NCBI GenBank assembly: GCA_035606175.1
Contig: DATNFW010000106.1
Span: 34,575 to 98,574, forward strand
DNA: 64,000 nucleotides
Reading direction: 5' to 3'
From: JASHUC01 sp035606175
GTDB taxonomy: Bacteria > Pseudomonadota > Gammaproteobacteria > Steroidobacterales > Steroidobacteraceae
Both the position numbers and the translations under genes were made by a program. A model generated the notes under the pieces. The model searched no databases. It saw only the letters and a list, made by a program, of their open reading frames with translations, and was not told the DNA's origin. This document shows, piece by piece, positions 1 to 9,362 of the stretch; the stretch's first letter is position 1, and each line of letters begins with the position of its first letter.

Positions 1-844
1 CGAAGTCGGTCGCCCGCTTTTCGATGCCTGCGGCCACCTCGAAGCGCTCGAAAGCCTTCACGGTGGCGCGAGCGCTCTTCAGGAGCTTATCGACGCTCTG
101 ATCGGGGTCCTTCACGAAGGGCTGTCCCGTGAGGGTGATCTCGGCGAGCACCTTGCGCAGGCGACCTTCGACCATCCGGGAGACGATCTCCGGCGGCTTG
201 CCCTCGGCGGACGCCTGCTCGGTCAAGATCGCACGCTCTTTGTTCATCACTTCGGCCGGGACATCGGTCGCGGTGATGTATCTCGGGCTGCTCGCCGCGA
301 CGTGCATCGCAAGATCGCGTGCCAGCGCCTCATCGCCGCCCTCGATCGCGACGAGCGCGCCGATCCTCGTGCCGTGTACATAGGCGCCGAGGTGACCCGG
401 GGCGGCGAGTACGACGAAACGGCGCACGCCAATGTTCTCGCCGATCTTCGCCACGAGCGCGCGGCGGCGCTCATCGAGCGTTTCCCCGCCGGAGAGGCGG
501 GTCCCAAGCAGCGCCTCGAGCGAGGCGGGGCGCGTGGCGAGGGCGCGGGCGGCGGCCTCCTGCGCGAAGGTGCGGAAATCCTGCCCGCGGGCAACGAAAT
601 CGGTCTCGCAGTTCACTTCGGCCATGGCAGCCGTGCGGCCGTCGTCCGAGCGCTCGATGACGATGACGCCCTCCGCGGCGATGCGCGACGCCTTCTTGTC
701 CGCTTTCGCGAGCCCCTGCTTGCGCATGAGCTCCGCCGCTGCATCGAGGTCGCCCTTGGTCTCCACCAGCGCCTTTTTGCATTCCATCATGCCGGCGCCC
801 GTGCGCTCGCGCAGCTGTTTGACCGCCTCTGCAGTGATATTCAC
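1..844 (-). CDS. tsf: Elongation factor Ts (3' end outside window)
   Basis: EF-Ts is the nucleotide exchange factor that regenerates EF-Tu-GTP in the cytoplasm. The reverse strand from 844 reads an N-terminal UBA-like domain with the family hallmark RTGAGMMECKKAL, then the core with the NCETDFVAR motif that contacts EF-Tu. About 281 residues are visible and the frame runs off the left edge, so only the C-terminal tip is missing. The start is GTG at 842-844, because the translation MNITAEAVKQLRERTG aligns with the usual N-terminus and a GGAG lies about 8 nt upstream. It follows rpsB by 31 nt on the same strand, the normal rpsB-tsf operon. Identification is secure. Confidence 0.95.
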   Translation of the reverse strand, partial: MNITAEAVKQLRERTGAGMMECKKALVETKGDLDAAAELMRKQGLAKADKKASRIAAEGVIVIERSDDGRTAAMAEVNCETDFVARGQDFRTFAQEAAARALATRPASLEALLGTRLSGGETLDERRRALVAKIGENIGVRRFVVLAAPGHLGAYVHGTRIGALVAIEGGDEALARDLAMHVAASSPRYITATDVPAEVMNKERAILTEQASAEGKPPEIVSRMVEGRLRKVLAEITLTGQPFVKDPDQSVDKLLKSARATVKAFERFEVAAGIEKRATDF

Positions 845-875
845 TCTGTAACTCCGGGTTCGGTTTCGCTCGAGC

Positions 876-2039
876 TCAGCCGGCCTTCCCAGCGCCGGAC
901 GCGCTCGCCTCGCTCTCGTCGCGAGTCTTGCGCCGGCCGACGGCTGCGGCCTTGCGCGCAGGGGCGCCCGCGGCGGGTGCACTCCCGGTCTGTGCGGGGG
1001 CGCCGGCGGCCGACTGCGCCTGCGTCTCCCCACTCGTCGCGGTCTCCGCGCCCGAGGATGCCTCGCCGGTCGGCGGAGTCTCCCCGCTCGCCGGAGTCTC
1101 CCCGCTCGCCGGGGTCTCCCCACTCGCCGCAGTCTCACCGCTCGCCGCGCTCTCCTCGCTCTCCTCGAGGTCGTCGAAGTCCGATCCGTCGTCGCCGGCT
1201 GTGACAGGCGCTTTCACGGGAGGCAGGCGCCGGCGCGGGGGCGTCTTGCGACGCACCGTCGGCTGCGGCCGCTGCCGTCCGCGCGGACTGCGCTTGCGCG
1301 GCTGTCCGGACTCATCGAGCTCTACGAACTCGTCCTCCCCGACAGCCACGGCAGGCACGGCGGCCTTGCCCTCGATGACGGACTCGGCCATGCCGGCGGC
1401 GTAGAGCTGAATCGCGCGCATTGCGTCGTCGTTGCCGGGAATGACGTAGTCGATCCCCTCGGGCGAGCAGTTGGTATCGACGATCGCCACGACGGGAATG
1501 CCGAGCTTCTTGGCCTCGTGGATGGCGATGCGCTCGTGCCCGACATCGATGACGAACAGCGCATCGGGGAGCGACTCCATGCCTTTGATGCCACCGAGGC
1601 TTCTCTCGAGCTTGTCCATCTCGCGGCGCAGCTGAGTCGCCTCTTTCTTGCCGCGCTTGTCGAGCGCACCACTCGTGCTCATCTCGGTGAGCTCGGTGAG
1701 ACGCTTGATCGACTGCCGGATCGTCTTGAAATTCGTGAGCATGCCCCCGAGCCACCGCTGGTTCACGAACGGCATGCCGCAGCGCTCGGCCTCCTTCTGC
1801 ACGGCCTCGCGCGCGGAGCGTTTGGTGCCGACGAAGAGGATTCGACCGCCGTCCGCGATCACGCCCTTCACGAACTGCGCCGCCTCGGCATAGAGGGGCT
1901 GCGTCCTCTCGAGATTGATGATGTGGATCTTGTTACGCTCTCCGAAGATGAAAGGGGCCATCTTCGGGTTCCAGAAGCGGGTCTGATGTCCGAAATGGAC
2001 TCCCGCCTCCAGCATTTGCCGCATGGACACGCCGGGCAT
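876..2039 (-). CDS. rpsB: 30S ribosomal protein S2 with a long low-complexity C-terminal tail
   Basis: Small-subunit ribosomal protein S2. Residues 1-240 are a normal S2, opening MPGVSMRQMLEAGVHFGHQT and including FVGTKRSAREAV, RWLGGMLTNFKTI and the DxxxERIAIHEAKKLGIP region. The family is usually about 240-260 residues. This one has 387, because about 130 residues follow: a basic linker (RKRSPRGRQRPQPTVRRK), an acidic patch, four SGETPA-type hexapeptides, an Ala/Gly/Pro-rich stretch and a basic end. The start at 2039 is fixed by homology and by GAGGAG 6 nt upstream; the open frame extends to 2225 but that part is non-homologous. It is the first gene of rpsB-tsf and divergent from map. Confidence 0.95.
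   Translation of the reverse strand: MPGVSMRQMLEAGVHFGHQTRFWNPKMAPFIFGERNKIHIINLERTQPLYAEAAQFVKGVIADGGRILFVGTKRSAREAVQKEAERCGMPFVNQRWLGGMLTNFKTIRQSIKRLTELTEMSTSGALDKRGKKEATQLRREMDKLERSLGGIKGMESLPDALFVIDVGHERIAIHEAKKLGIPVVAIVDTNCSPEGIDYVIPGNDDAMRAIQLYAAGMAESVIEGKAAVPAVAVGEDEFVELDESGQPRKRSPRGRQRPQPTVRRKTPPRRRLPPVKAPVTAGDDGSDFDDLEESEESAASGETAASGETPASGETPASGETPPTGEASSGAETATSGETQAQSAAGAPAQTGSAPAAGAPARKAAAVGRRKTRDESEASASGAGKAG
1075..1146 (-). repeat. Four tandem 18-bp repeats inside rpsB
   Basis: Four head-to-tail 18-bp units (1075-1092, 1093-1110, 1111-1128, 1129-1146) read ggagtctccccgctcgcc on the plus strand, with a few substitutions in the third and fourth. On the coding strand they encode hexapeptides of the form SGETPA. 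The first two copies are identical, so the array may expand or contract by slippage. Confidence 0.85.
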
Positions 2040-2204
2040 GAAAGCTCCTCGATCGGGTTGGGCCTCCGCGCATCCCCGCCGGCCATCCCGCGCCGGACGG
2101 AGACTTTGCCGTCTCGCCGCTCGCGGAACACCCAGCCGCCGGGAATTACGATGCGCGTGTGATTTAGTGCCTCGTCGTTGCCAACGAGGGGGCGGCTTTA
2201 TACC

Positions 2205-3071
2205 ATGAACGACCCACTGGAACAACGCTTTACGCGCCGCCCCACCGCCCGCATGGCCGTCACTGTCAAATCACTGGAAGAGCAGGAGAAAATGCGCGCC
2301 GCGGGGCGTCTCGCGGCCGAAGTGCTCGATATGATCGGGCCGCACGTCGTACCCGGCGCCTCGACCGAGGAGCTCGATCGGCTCTGCCACGAGTACATCG
2401 TGAACGTGCAGCGCACGATTCCCGCGAACCTCAATTACCGCGGCTTTCCGAAAACGATCTGCACGTCCGTCAATCAGGTCGTCTGCCACGGCATTCCGAA
2501 CGACAAGCGCCTGAAGCCGGGCGACATCGTCAACATCGACGTGACCGTGATCAAGGACGGCTTCCACGGCGACACGAGCCGCATGTACTACGTCGGCAAG
2601 CCCTCCATCCAGGCGCAGCGGCTGACCGAGTCCTGCTACGAGGCGATGTGGCGCGGCATCCGCAGCGTGCGCCCCGGCGTGCGCCTCGGGGATATCGGCC
2701 ACGCCATTCAGACTTTCGTCGAGGGGCTTTCCTACTCGGTAGTGCGCGAGTACTGCGGTCACGGCATCGGCCGGATCTATCACGAGGACCCGCAGGTCCT
2801 TCATTACGGCGAGCCCGGCACGGGGCTCGAGCTCAAGCCCGGCATGACGTTCACGGTCGAGCCGATGGTGAACGCGGGCAAGCGCCACGTGCGGCTGCTG
2901 CCGGACGGCTGGACCGTCGTCACCAAGGATCATTCCCTGTCGGCGCAGTGGGAGCACACGGTTCTCGTCACGCCGAGCGGATACGAGGTGCTCACGCTGA
3001 GCGCCGCCGAGCGGGCGCAGCGCGCGCGCGAGGGCATCGCGCAGGACGGGCCCGCGGCCCGCCGGGCGTGA
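2205..3071 (+). CDS. map: Type I methionine aminopeptidase
   Basis: Removes the initiator methionine from nascent proteins in the cytoplasm. The protein carries the pita-bread fold hallmarks: the VCHGIPNDK loop, metal ligands in DIVNIDVTVIKDGFHGDTS, the histidine in EYCGHGIGRIYHEDP, and the Glu ligands in MTFTVEPMVNAG and SLSAQWEHTVLV. Length and order match E. coli Map (264 residues). The start is uncertain. ATG 2205 has a G-rich stretch upstream, whereas ATG 2253 (MAVTVKSLEEQEKM) is exactly where E. coli Map begins but lacks a clear ribosome-binding site. It is divergent from rpsB and about 75 nt ahead of glnD, a common gammaproteobacterial arrangement. Confidence 0.95.
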   Translation: MNDPLEQRFTRRPTARMAVTVKSLEEQEKMRAAGRLAAEVLDMIGPHVVPGASTEELDRLCHEYIVNVQRTIPANLNYRGFPKTICTSVNQVVCHGIPNDKRLKPGDIVNIDVTVIKDGFHGDTSRMYYVGKPSIQAQRLTESCYEAMWRGIRSVRPGVRLGDIGHAIQTFVEGLSYSVVREYCGHGIGRIYHEDPQVLHYGEPGTGLELKPGMTFTVEPMVNAGKRHVRLLPDGWTVVTKDHSLSAQWEHTVLVTPSGYEVLTLSAAERAQRAREGIAQDGPAARRA

Positions 3072-3146
3072 GGCGCGAGCACCGCACCGGCTCGCGCGGT
3101 CCGCGCTTGCAAGCGCCCTCCCGAGGGCCGTGTCGAGGTGGTCCCG

Positions 3147-5843
3147 ATGTCCGCCGGTGATCCCGAGTCGCTCGATGAGGTCCTCGCCGAGGCCGAGCCG
3201 GCGCCCGTGCCCTCCCCGCTCATTGCGCGATTGCCCGAGCTGCTCGCCGCCTCAGGCGACCGGGAGAGCTATCGCGCGATTCTGAGGCAAGGGCACGATG
3301 AGCTCGCGACGCGCTTTCTCGCCGAGGAGCCCGTCGAGCGACTCGTGCATGAGCGCGCGCTCCTCATCGATCGAATTCTGCGCCACCTCTGGGGCGCCGA
3401 GCTCGGCGCTCACGATGCGAACTGCGCACTCGTCGCGGTCGGAGGCTATGGGCGCGGGGAGCTGCACCCGTGCTCCGATATCGATCTGCTCCTGCTCGTC
3501 GCCGCGCCGCCCGGCGAGATCGAGCGCGGGGAGCTCGAGCGCTTCATCGCCCTGCTCTGGGACATCGGACTCGAAGTCGGCCACAGCGTCCGAACGATCG
3601 CTCAATGCGCCGAGGAAAGCGCCGCCGATGTGAGCGTCATGACGACGCTTCTCGAGTCGCGGTTGCTCGCGGGAGACGAGAGCCTGCTCGCCGCGATGCG
3701 TGCAGCGCTCGCGCCGGAGAGGATCTGGCCCGTGAAGGAGTTCTTCGAGGCGAAGCTGCGCGAGCAGGCCGAGCGGCACCTCAAGGCGAACGACACCGCC
3801 TACAACCTCGAGCCCAACGTGAAGACCGGCCCCGGAGGGCTGCGCGATATCCAGACGATCGGGTGGGTCGCGAAACGGCACTTCGGCGCGGACTCACTCG
3901 ATGGGCTCGCGGAGCGCGGATTCCTGACCCCCGGGGAGCTGCGGCGCCTCAAACAGGCGCAGTCGTTCCTGTGGAAGGTGCGCTTCGGGCTGCACGTGCT
4001 CACCGGGCGGCGCGAGGACCGGCTGCTCTTCGATCATCAGCTGCGCCTGTCACAAACCTTCGGGTACGAGGATGCCTCGTACACGCTCGCGGTCGAGCAG
4101 CTGATGCAGCGCTACTACCGGACGGTGATGGACGTGAGCCTCCTCAACGAGCTGCTCCTGCAGCTCTTCCGCGAGGCGATCCTGAGCGAAGACGAGCCGC
4201 CCCGGCCGCTCAATGCCCGCTTCCAGATCCGCAGCGGATCGCTCGAGGCGCGCAGCGACGATGTGTTCGCGCGAACGCCCTCGGCGCTGCTCGAGCTGTT
4301 CGTGCTCTTGCAGCAGAATCCGGACATCGAGGGTGTGCGCGCCTCGACGATGCGCGCCGTCGCGCGCAGCCTCTGGCTGATCGACGAGGAGTTCCGCCAG
4401 AACCCGCGCCACCACCGGCTCTTCATGGACATCATCCGCGCACCCGTCGGCGTCACGCACGAGCTGCGGCGCATGAACACCTACGGGGTGCTTGGCCGGT
4501 ACATCACCGCGTTCGGGCGCATCGTCGGGCGCATGCAGTACGACCTGTTCCACGCTTACACGGTCGATGCGCACACGCTCTTCGTCGTGAGCAACCTGCG
4601 CCGCCTCGCGATTCCGCGCTATGACCACGAGCTGCCCGAGCTCTCGCGCATCATGCAGCAGCTGCCGAAGCCCGAGGTCGTCTATCTCGCCGCGCTCTTC
4701 CACGACATCGCCAAGGGTCGCGGCGGGGATCATTCCGAGCTCGGCTCGGTCGATGCGGAGGCGTTCTGCCTCGAGCAGGGCCTCTCGCGCTACGACGCGC
4801 GCCTCGTCGCCTGGCTGGTCCGCAATCACCTCGAGCTCTCCCTCACCGCGCAGAAGCAGGACATCTCGGATCCGGAGGTGATCAACGCCTTCACGCGGCG
4901 CGTGGGAGATGAGACGCATCTCGATTATCTTTACGTCCTCACCTGCGCCGACGTGCGCGGCACGAATCCGAAGCTCTGGAATTCCTGGAAGGCATCGCTC
5001 TTCCACGAGTTCTACGAGCGTGTGAAGCGGGCGCTGCGGCGTGGCCTCGAAAGCCCGATCGACGAGGAAGAGCTGATCCGCGAATCGCAGCAGACCGCGC
5101 GTCGGCTGCTCGCTGACCGCAACGTCACCGACGAGGACATCGAGCGTGCGTGGGCGCGCTTCTCGGCTCCCTATTTCCTGCGCCATACACCCGATGAGAT
5201 CGCCTGGCACACACGGCTCCTCGCCGAGCGCGAACCGAGCTCCGGAGAGCCGCTCGTCGCACTCGAGGCGCGCAGCATCCGCGGGACGACCGCGGTGCTC
5301 ACGTTCGCACCGAGCCAGCATCACGGGTTCGCACGCACGACCGCCGTGCTCGATCAGCTCGGTCTCACGATCGTCGACGCGCGCATCACGCCGACGGGCG
5401 ATGGCTTCAGCCTCGACCTCTATCATGTGCTCGAGGACGACGGGGCGGCGATCACCGACTCGGACCGCCTCGATGAGATCGAGCGCGCGCTCTGGCGCTC
5501 GCTGCAGCGGCCCGATGCGCCGCTTCCCGCGGTCTCCCGCCGCGCGCCGCGTCAGGTGCGGATGTTCAATACGCCGACGCAGATCGTGGTGAGCGTGGAC
5601 GATCGCAATCAGCGCTCGGTCCTCGAGCTCGTGGCGGGCGACCGGCCGGGCCTGCTCTGCGGTGTGGGCAACGTTCTGCAGGCCGAGCACGTCGAGCTGC
5701 ACGGCGCCAAGATCATGACGGTGGGCGAGCGGGCGGAGGACGTGTTCTACGTCACCGGCTTCGATCATAGGCCGCTCGCCGAAGAAGCCGCGGAGCGGCT
5801 CAAAGAGCGCTTGATTCAGGCGCTCGAGCGGCGCGAGGCATGA
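3147..5843 (+). CDS. glnD: [Protein-PII] uridylyltransferase / uridylyl-removing enzyme
   Basis: Bifunctional nitrogen sensor that uridylylates PII when glutamine is low and deuridylylates it when glutamine is high. Domains in order: nucleotidyltransferase with GGYGRGELHPCSDIDLL (about residues 98-115), a GlnD linker with the LKTGPGGLRDIQ-type motif (here VKTGPGGLRDIQ), an HD hydrolase with HDIAKGRGGDHSE (about 517), and two C-terminal ACT domains (about 703 and 821). About 898 residues is normal. ATG 3147 is preferred over GTG 3138, because GAGG at 3135-3138 is spaced correctly for it. The stop overlaps the dapC start by 4 nt, implying translational coupling. Confidence 0.96.
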   Translation: MSAGDPESLDEVLAEAEPAPVPSPLIARLPELLAASGDRESYRAILRQGHDELATRFLAEEPVERLVHERALLIDRILRHLWGAELGAHDANCALVAVGGYGRGELHPCSDIDLLLLVAAPPGEIERGELERFIALLWDIGLEVGHSVRTIAQCAEESAADVSVMTTLLESRLLAGDESLLAAMRAALAPERIWPVKEFFEAKLREQAERHLKANDTAYNLEPNVKTGPGGLRDIQTIGWVAKRHFGADSLDGLAERGFLTPGELRRLKQAQSFLWKVRFGLHVLTGRREDRLLFDHQLRLSQTFGYEDASYTLAVEQLMQRYYRTVMDVSLLNELLLQLFREAILSEDEPPRPLNARFQIRSGSLEARSDDVFARTPSALLELFVLLQQNPDIEGVRASTMRAVARSLWLIDEEFRQNPRHHRLFMDIIRAPVGVTHELRRMNTYGVLGRYITAFGRIVGRMQYDLFHAYTVDAHTLFVVSNLRRLAIPRYDHELPELSRIMQQLPKPEVVYLAALFHDIAKGRGGDHSELGSVDAEAFCLEQGLSRYDARLVAWLVRNHLELSLTAQKQDISDPEVINAFTRRVGDETHLDYLYVLTCADVRGTNPKLWNSWKASLFHEFYERVKRALRRGLESPIDEEELIRESQQTARRLLADRNVTDEDIERAWARFSAPYFLRHTPDEIAWHTRLLAEREPSSGEPLVALEARSIRGTTAVLTFAPSQHHGFARTTAVLDQLGLTIVDARITPTGDGFSLDLYHVLEDDGAAITDSDRLDEIERALWRSLQRPDAPLPAVSRRAPRQVRMFNTPTQIVVSVDDRNQRSVLELVAGDRPGLLCGVGNVLQAEHVELHGAKIMTVGERAEDVFYVTGFDHRPLAEEAAERLKERLIQALERREA

Positions 5844-7069
5844 ACCCGCGTCTCGATCGGCTGCAGACCTACCCATTCGAGAAGCTCGCACGCCTCAAGG
5901 CCGGCGTCGAGCCGCCTCAGCATCTGCGCCACATCGCGATGTCGATCGGGGAGCCTCAGCACGCACCGCCCGCGCTCGTTCTCGATGCGCTGCGCGAAGG
6001 GACGACGCGGCTCGGCAGCTATCCGCCGACGATCGGGAGCCTCGAGCTGCGGACTGCGGCCGCCCGCTGGCTCGAGCGGCGCTTCGGGCTGCCGGAGAGA
6101 GCGGTCGATCCGGCGACGATGGTGCTGCCCGTCAACGGGACGCGCGAGGCGCTGTTCAGCCTCGTCCAAGCCGTCGTCGACCCGGACCGGCAAGGACCGA
6201 GCGCCGCGAGCGGGCGCGCGATCGTCGCGATGCCGAATCCCTTCTATCAAATCTACGAGGGTGCTGCGATCCTCGCCGGCGCCGAGCCCTACTACCTCGA
6301 TGCGACCGCCGCGACGGGTTACGCCCCCGACCTCGAGCGTGTTCCGGGATCGATCTGGGAGCGCTGTCAGCTGCTCTTCCTGTGCAGCCCCGGCAATCCG
6401 ACCGGGGCGGTATTGACGCTCGATTACCTGCACCGCGCGCTCGCCCTCGCCGCTGAGCACGACTTCATCGTCGCGGCGGACGAGTGCTACGCGGACCTCT
6501 ATTTCGATGAGCACGCACCCCCTGCGAGCCTTGCACAGGCGGGGCTCGCAAGCGGGCAGCGCCCACTCGAGCGCTGTATCGTCTTCCACAGCCTCTCGAA
6601 ACGCTCGAGCGTTCCGGGGCTGCGCTCCGGATTCGTCGCCGGCGATCCGGCGCTCATCTCGCGCTTCCTGCTGTATCGCACCTATCACGGCGGGGCGATG
6701 TCCCCGATGGTGCAATACGCGAGCATCGCCGCCTGGAGCGACGATGCTCATGCCGATCAGAATCGCCGGCTCTACCAGGAGAAGCTCGAGCGAGTGCGGC
6801 CGATCCTCGCGCCCGTACTCGACATCGAGCGTCCGGCCGGCGCTTTCTATCTCTGGCCCGACGTGCGCGGCGACGATGAGCGGTTCGTGCGCGAGCTCTA
6901 CGCACGCGCGAACGTGACTTTGCTCCCGGGCAGTTATCTCGCGCGTCCGGGCGTCTGCGGCAATCCGGGCGCACGCCGCGTGCGCATCTCGCTCACGCCG
7001 CCCGTCGAGCAGTGCATCGAGGCGGCCGAGCGCATTCGCGATTTCATTGTGAGCAGAGCACCCGTATGA
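5840..7069 (+). CDS. dapC: Succinyldiaminopimelate transaminase
   Basis: PLP-dependent fold-type I aminotransferase making N-succinyl-LL-diaminopimelate in the succinylase branch of lysine/cell-wall biosynthesis. The opening MNPRLDRLQTYPFEKL and MSIGEPQHAPP are typical of DapC. The PLP lysine lies in FHSLSKRSSVPGLRSGF (about residue 253), the Asn-Pro-Thr site in LCSPGNPTGAV, and the C-terminal arginine in ARRVRISL. Its 409 residues are close to the family's usual length. ATGA overlaps link it to glnD upstream and dapD downstream, and the neighbouring dapD strongly supports this role over a generic aspartate aminotransferase. Confidence 0.93.
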   Translation: MNPRLDRLQTYPFEKLARLKAGVEPPQHLRHIAMSIGEPQHAPPALVLDALREGTTRLGSYPPTIGSLELRTAAARWLERRFGLPERAVDPATMVLPVNGTREALFSLVQAVVDPDRQGPSAASGRAIVAMPNPFYQIYEGAAILAGAEPYYLDATAATGYAPDLERVPGSIWERCQLLFLCSPGNPTGAVLTLDYLHRALALAAEHDFIVAADECYADLYFDEHAPPASLAQAGLASGQRPLERCIVFHSLSKRSSVPGLRSGFVAGDPALISRFLLYRTYHGGAMSPMVQYASIAAWSDDAHADQNRRLYQEKLERVRPILAPVLDIERPAGAFYLWPDVRGDDERFVRELYARANVTLLPGSYLARPGVCGNPGARRVRISLTPPVEQCIEAAERIRDFIVSRAPV

Positions 7070-7902
7070 CCGAGTTGGCCACCCTGCAAGCGACCATCGA
7101 TGAAGCGTTCGAGCGCCGCGCCGAGCTCACCCCGAAGAATGTGCCGCACGCGCTCTCGCGCGCGCTCGATGAGACGATCGACCTCCTCGACCGCGGAAAA
7201 GCCCGCGTCGCCGAGAAGCGCGACGGCCGATGGATGACCCATCAGTGGCTCAAAAAGGCCGTTCTGCTTTCCTTCCGCGTCCGCGAGAACACGGTCGTCG
7301 ATGCCGGCTACACGCGCTTCTACGACAAGGTACCGCTCAAATACGCATCCGCCGATGAGGCGCGGCTGCGCGCCGACGGCGTGCGCGTCGTGCCGCATGC
7401 GATCGTGCGCAAAGGCGCGTATCTCGCCCCGAACGTCGTGCTCATGCCGAGCTACGTCAACATCGGGGCTTACGTCGATTCCGCTACGATGATCGACACG
7501 TGGGTCACGGTCGCCTCCTGCGCACAGGTCGGCAAGAACGTCCATCTTTCGGGCGGCGTCGGGCTGGGGGGCGTCCTCGAGCCCCTGCAGGCGAATCCCA
7601 CGATCATCGAGGACGACTGCTTCATCGGCGCCCGCTCCGAGATCGTCGAAGGCGTGATCGTCGAGGCGGGCTCGGTCATCTCGATGGGAGTCTTCATCGG
7701 TCAGAGCACGCGCATCTACGACCGCACGACCGGAGAGATCATCCGGGGACGCGTGCCCGCAGGCTCGGTCGTCGTGCCCGGCACCCTGCCCTCGGCCGAT
7801 GGCCGGTACGGACTGTACTGCGCCGTGATCGTAAAGAAGGTGGATGCGCAGACCCGCGCGAAGACATCGATCAACGAGCTGCTCAGGGGCGCCGATGCCT
7901 GA
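7066..7902 (+). CDS. dapD: Tetrahydrodipicolinate N-succinyltransferase
   Basis: Transfers succinyl from succinyl-CoA to tetrahydrodipicolinate, the committed step of the succinylase DAP pathway. The N-terminal helical domain (ATIDEAFERRAELTP, then the WMTHQWLKKAVLLSFR motif) is followed by a left-handed beta-helix of hexapeptide repeats containing MIDTWVTVASCAQVGKNVHLSGGVGLGGVLEP and IIEDDCFIGARSEIVEGV, read in pieces across residues 140-220. 278 residues matches the family. The ATG at 7066 overlaps the dapC stop as ATGA; the open frame extends upstream but the homologous start is here. Confidence 0.96.
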   Translation: MTELATLQATIDEAFERRAELTPKNVPHALSRALDETIDLLDRGKARVAEKRDGRWMTHQWLKKAVLLSFRVRENTVVDAGYTRFYDKVPLKYASADEARLRADGVRVVPHAIVRKGAYLAPNVVLMPSYVNIGAYVDSATMIDTWVTVASCAQVGKNVHLSGGVGLGGVLEPLQANPTIIEDDCFIGARSEIVEGVIVEAGSVISMGVFIGQSTRIYDRTTGEIIRGRVPAGSVVVPGTLPSADGRYGLYCAVIVKKVDAQTRAKTSINELLRGADA

Positions 7903-7907
7903 TGCGC

Positions 7908-7929
7908 GGTTCGCCTCCGCGGCGAAACC
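7908..7929. terminator. Hairpin between convergent dapD and tolC-like genes
   Basis: ggttcgcc (7908-7915), a 5-nt loop, then ggcgaaacc (7921-7929) can pair as an 8-bp stem with one bulged A. It lies in the 44-nt gap between two convergent genes, where a bidirectional terminator would be expected. There is no U-tract, so this is only a structural suggestion. Confidence 0.35.
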
Positions 7930-7946
7930 CCGTATCGAAGAGGGCG

Positions 7947-9359
7947 TCAGGGCAGCGCGTTGCGGTCGAGAGCCGCGAGCTCGCCGAGCTCGTACTGCAG
8001 CACGGAGCGCTGCCTGAATACTTCGTAACGGGCGGTTGCTGCGTCGATCTGAGCCGAGGTCTGCTGCAGCTGTGCCTGGCTCAGCTCGACGATGGAGCTC
8101 GCGCCGACCTGATAGCGCGCCTGCGCCAGCTCATAGGCCTCATTCGCCGTGGCGACCAGCTCCCCGGTCGTGTGCAAGCGCTCGCGCGCGTTCATCAGAT
8201 TCGACAGCGCGATGCGCACGTCGCGGCCGACGTTATCCTCCGCATTGCGCAGCGACTCGCCGAGCGCTTTTGCCCGAAACTCCGCCTCGTGCTGGCGGGC
8301 GAGAAACAGCCCGCCCGCGAACAACGGGATACTGATCTCGATGCCGCCCGCAGTGTAGTTGTCCGGCAGCCTGGAATCGTGCGAGATCGCCCCTCCGGCG
8401 GCTCCCACGGCGGCGATCGTGGGCAGACGCGCGTCGCGCTCGGCGCGCGCGTATCGCAACGCCGCATCCAGTTGGTCGCGTAAGCTTGCGAGGTCCGGCC
8501 GATCGCGCAGCGCCCGATCGATGAGCGCACCGATGTCCGCGCTCTCCTCTGATCCCGTCGCCGGATTGCCCACGTCGGCCAGGCGGAACCGCTCCGCCTG
8601 CTCGAGGCCGAGCGCCGCCGACAGCGTCGCCATTGCGTTGTCGACGCCGTTGCGGGCGCTCTCGAGCAGCAACCGTCCATTCTCGAGCGCCACACGGGCG
8701 AAGTTCACGTCGAGGTCGGATTTGAGCTTGTTGCGCGCGAGAGCGCTGACGCGGTCGAGCAGGAGCTGGCGGGTGTCCACGGTCTGCTTCGCGACGCTCT
8801 CAACCACCTGCGCCTGCAGCACGCCGAAGTAGGCCTCATCGACCTGCAGCAGCACCTGCTCGCGCGTCGCGGCGACCTCCTGCCCCGCGGCGCGCGCCTT
8901 GTACTTAGAGCTCGCGAGCAGATTGCTCGTGTGCCCGAAATCGGTGAGCAGCTGGCTCACCAGAACCCCTCCGGCCGTGCGATCCATCACACTCGGATTG
9001 TTGAGCCCTCCGGCGAGGATGCGCGTGTTATCCGCGCCGCCCTCCGCCGCGGTGCCGAGGAGTGCGACCTGCGGAAGCAGCCCCGCCCGTGTCTCGATCA
9101 CGGCTTGCTGCTCGGCATCGGCGCGAAAGTTCGCCGCCGCGAGTGCGGGGTGACTCTGCAGCGCGAGCATTCGCGCCTGCCGCAGCGTCAGCGGGCGCGT
9201 CACACCGGGCTTCTGCGGCGGCTGGGAACCCGTATCGGCGAACGCGGTGCCTCCGCCGACCGCGCATAGCGACGCAATTGCGCACAGCGACACGATCGCG
9301 CCCAGCGACACGATCGCGCGCGGCGATACGAGGGGCATGGAAAAACGCCTGCTCCGCAT
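7947..9359 (-). CDS. TolC-family outer-membrane efflux channel
   Basis: Outer-membrane factor of a tripartite efflux pump. The N-terminus has a hydrophobic export signal, then the mature part begins TRPLTLRQARMLALQSHPAL, the usual start of an OEP domain. Two OEP repeats follow, with long alpha-helical heptad-rich stretches (for example QVLLQVDEAYFGVLQAQ, and GASSIVELSQAQLQQTSAQ near the end). 470 residues is typical. The gene starts 3 nt after the upstream RND permease ends, so it is the last gene of the efflux operon. The ribosome-binding site before 9359 is weak; ATG 9338 is an alternative. Confidence 0.88.
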   Translation of the reverse strand: MRSRRFSMPLVSPRAIVSLGAIVSLCAIASLCAVGGGTAFADTGSQPPQKPGVTRPLTLRQARMLALQSHPALAAANFRADAEQQAVIETRAGLLPQVALLGTAAEGGADNTRILAGGLNNPSVMDRTAGGVLVSQLLTDFGHTSNLLASSKYKARAAGQEVAATREQVLLQVDEAYFGVLQAQVVESVAKQTVDTRQLLLDRVSALARNKLKSDLDVNFARVALENGRLLLESARNGVDNAMATLSAALGLEQAERFRLADVGNPATGSEESADIGALIDRALRDRPDLASLRDQLDAALRYARAERDARLPTIAAVGAAGGAISHDSRLPDNYTAGGIEISIPLFAGGLFLARQHEAEFRAKALGESLRNAEDNVGRDVRIALSNLMNARERLHTTGELVATANEAYELAQARYQVGASSIVELSQAQLQQTSAQIDAATARYEVFRQRSVLQYELGELAALDRNALP

Positions 9360-9362
9360 GAT

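Noticed and set aside
4050..5891. 613-codon minus-strand frame across glnD
   Set aside because: Antisense to a fully conserved GlnD; charged, low-complexity shadow.
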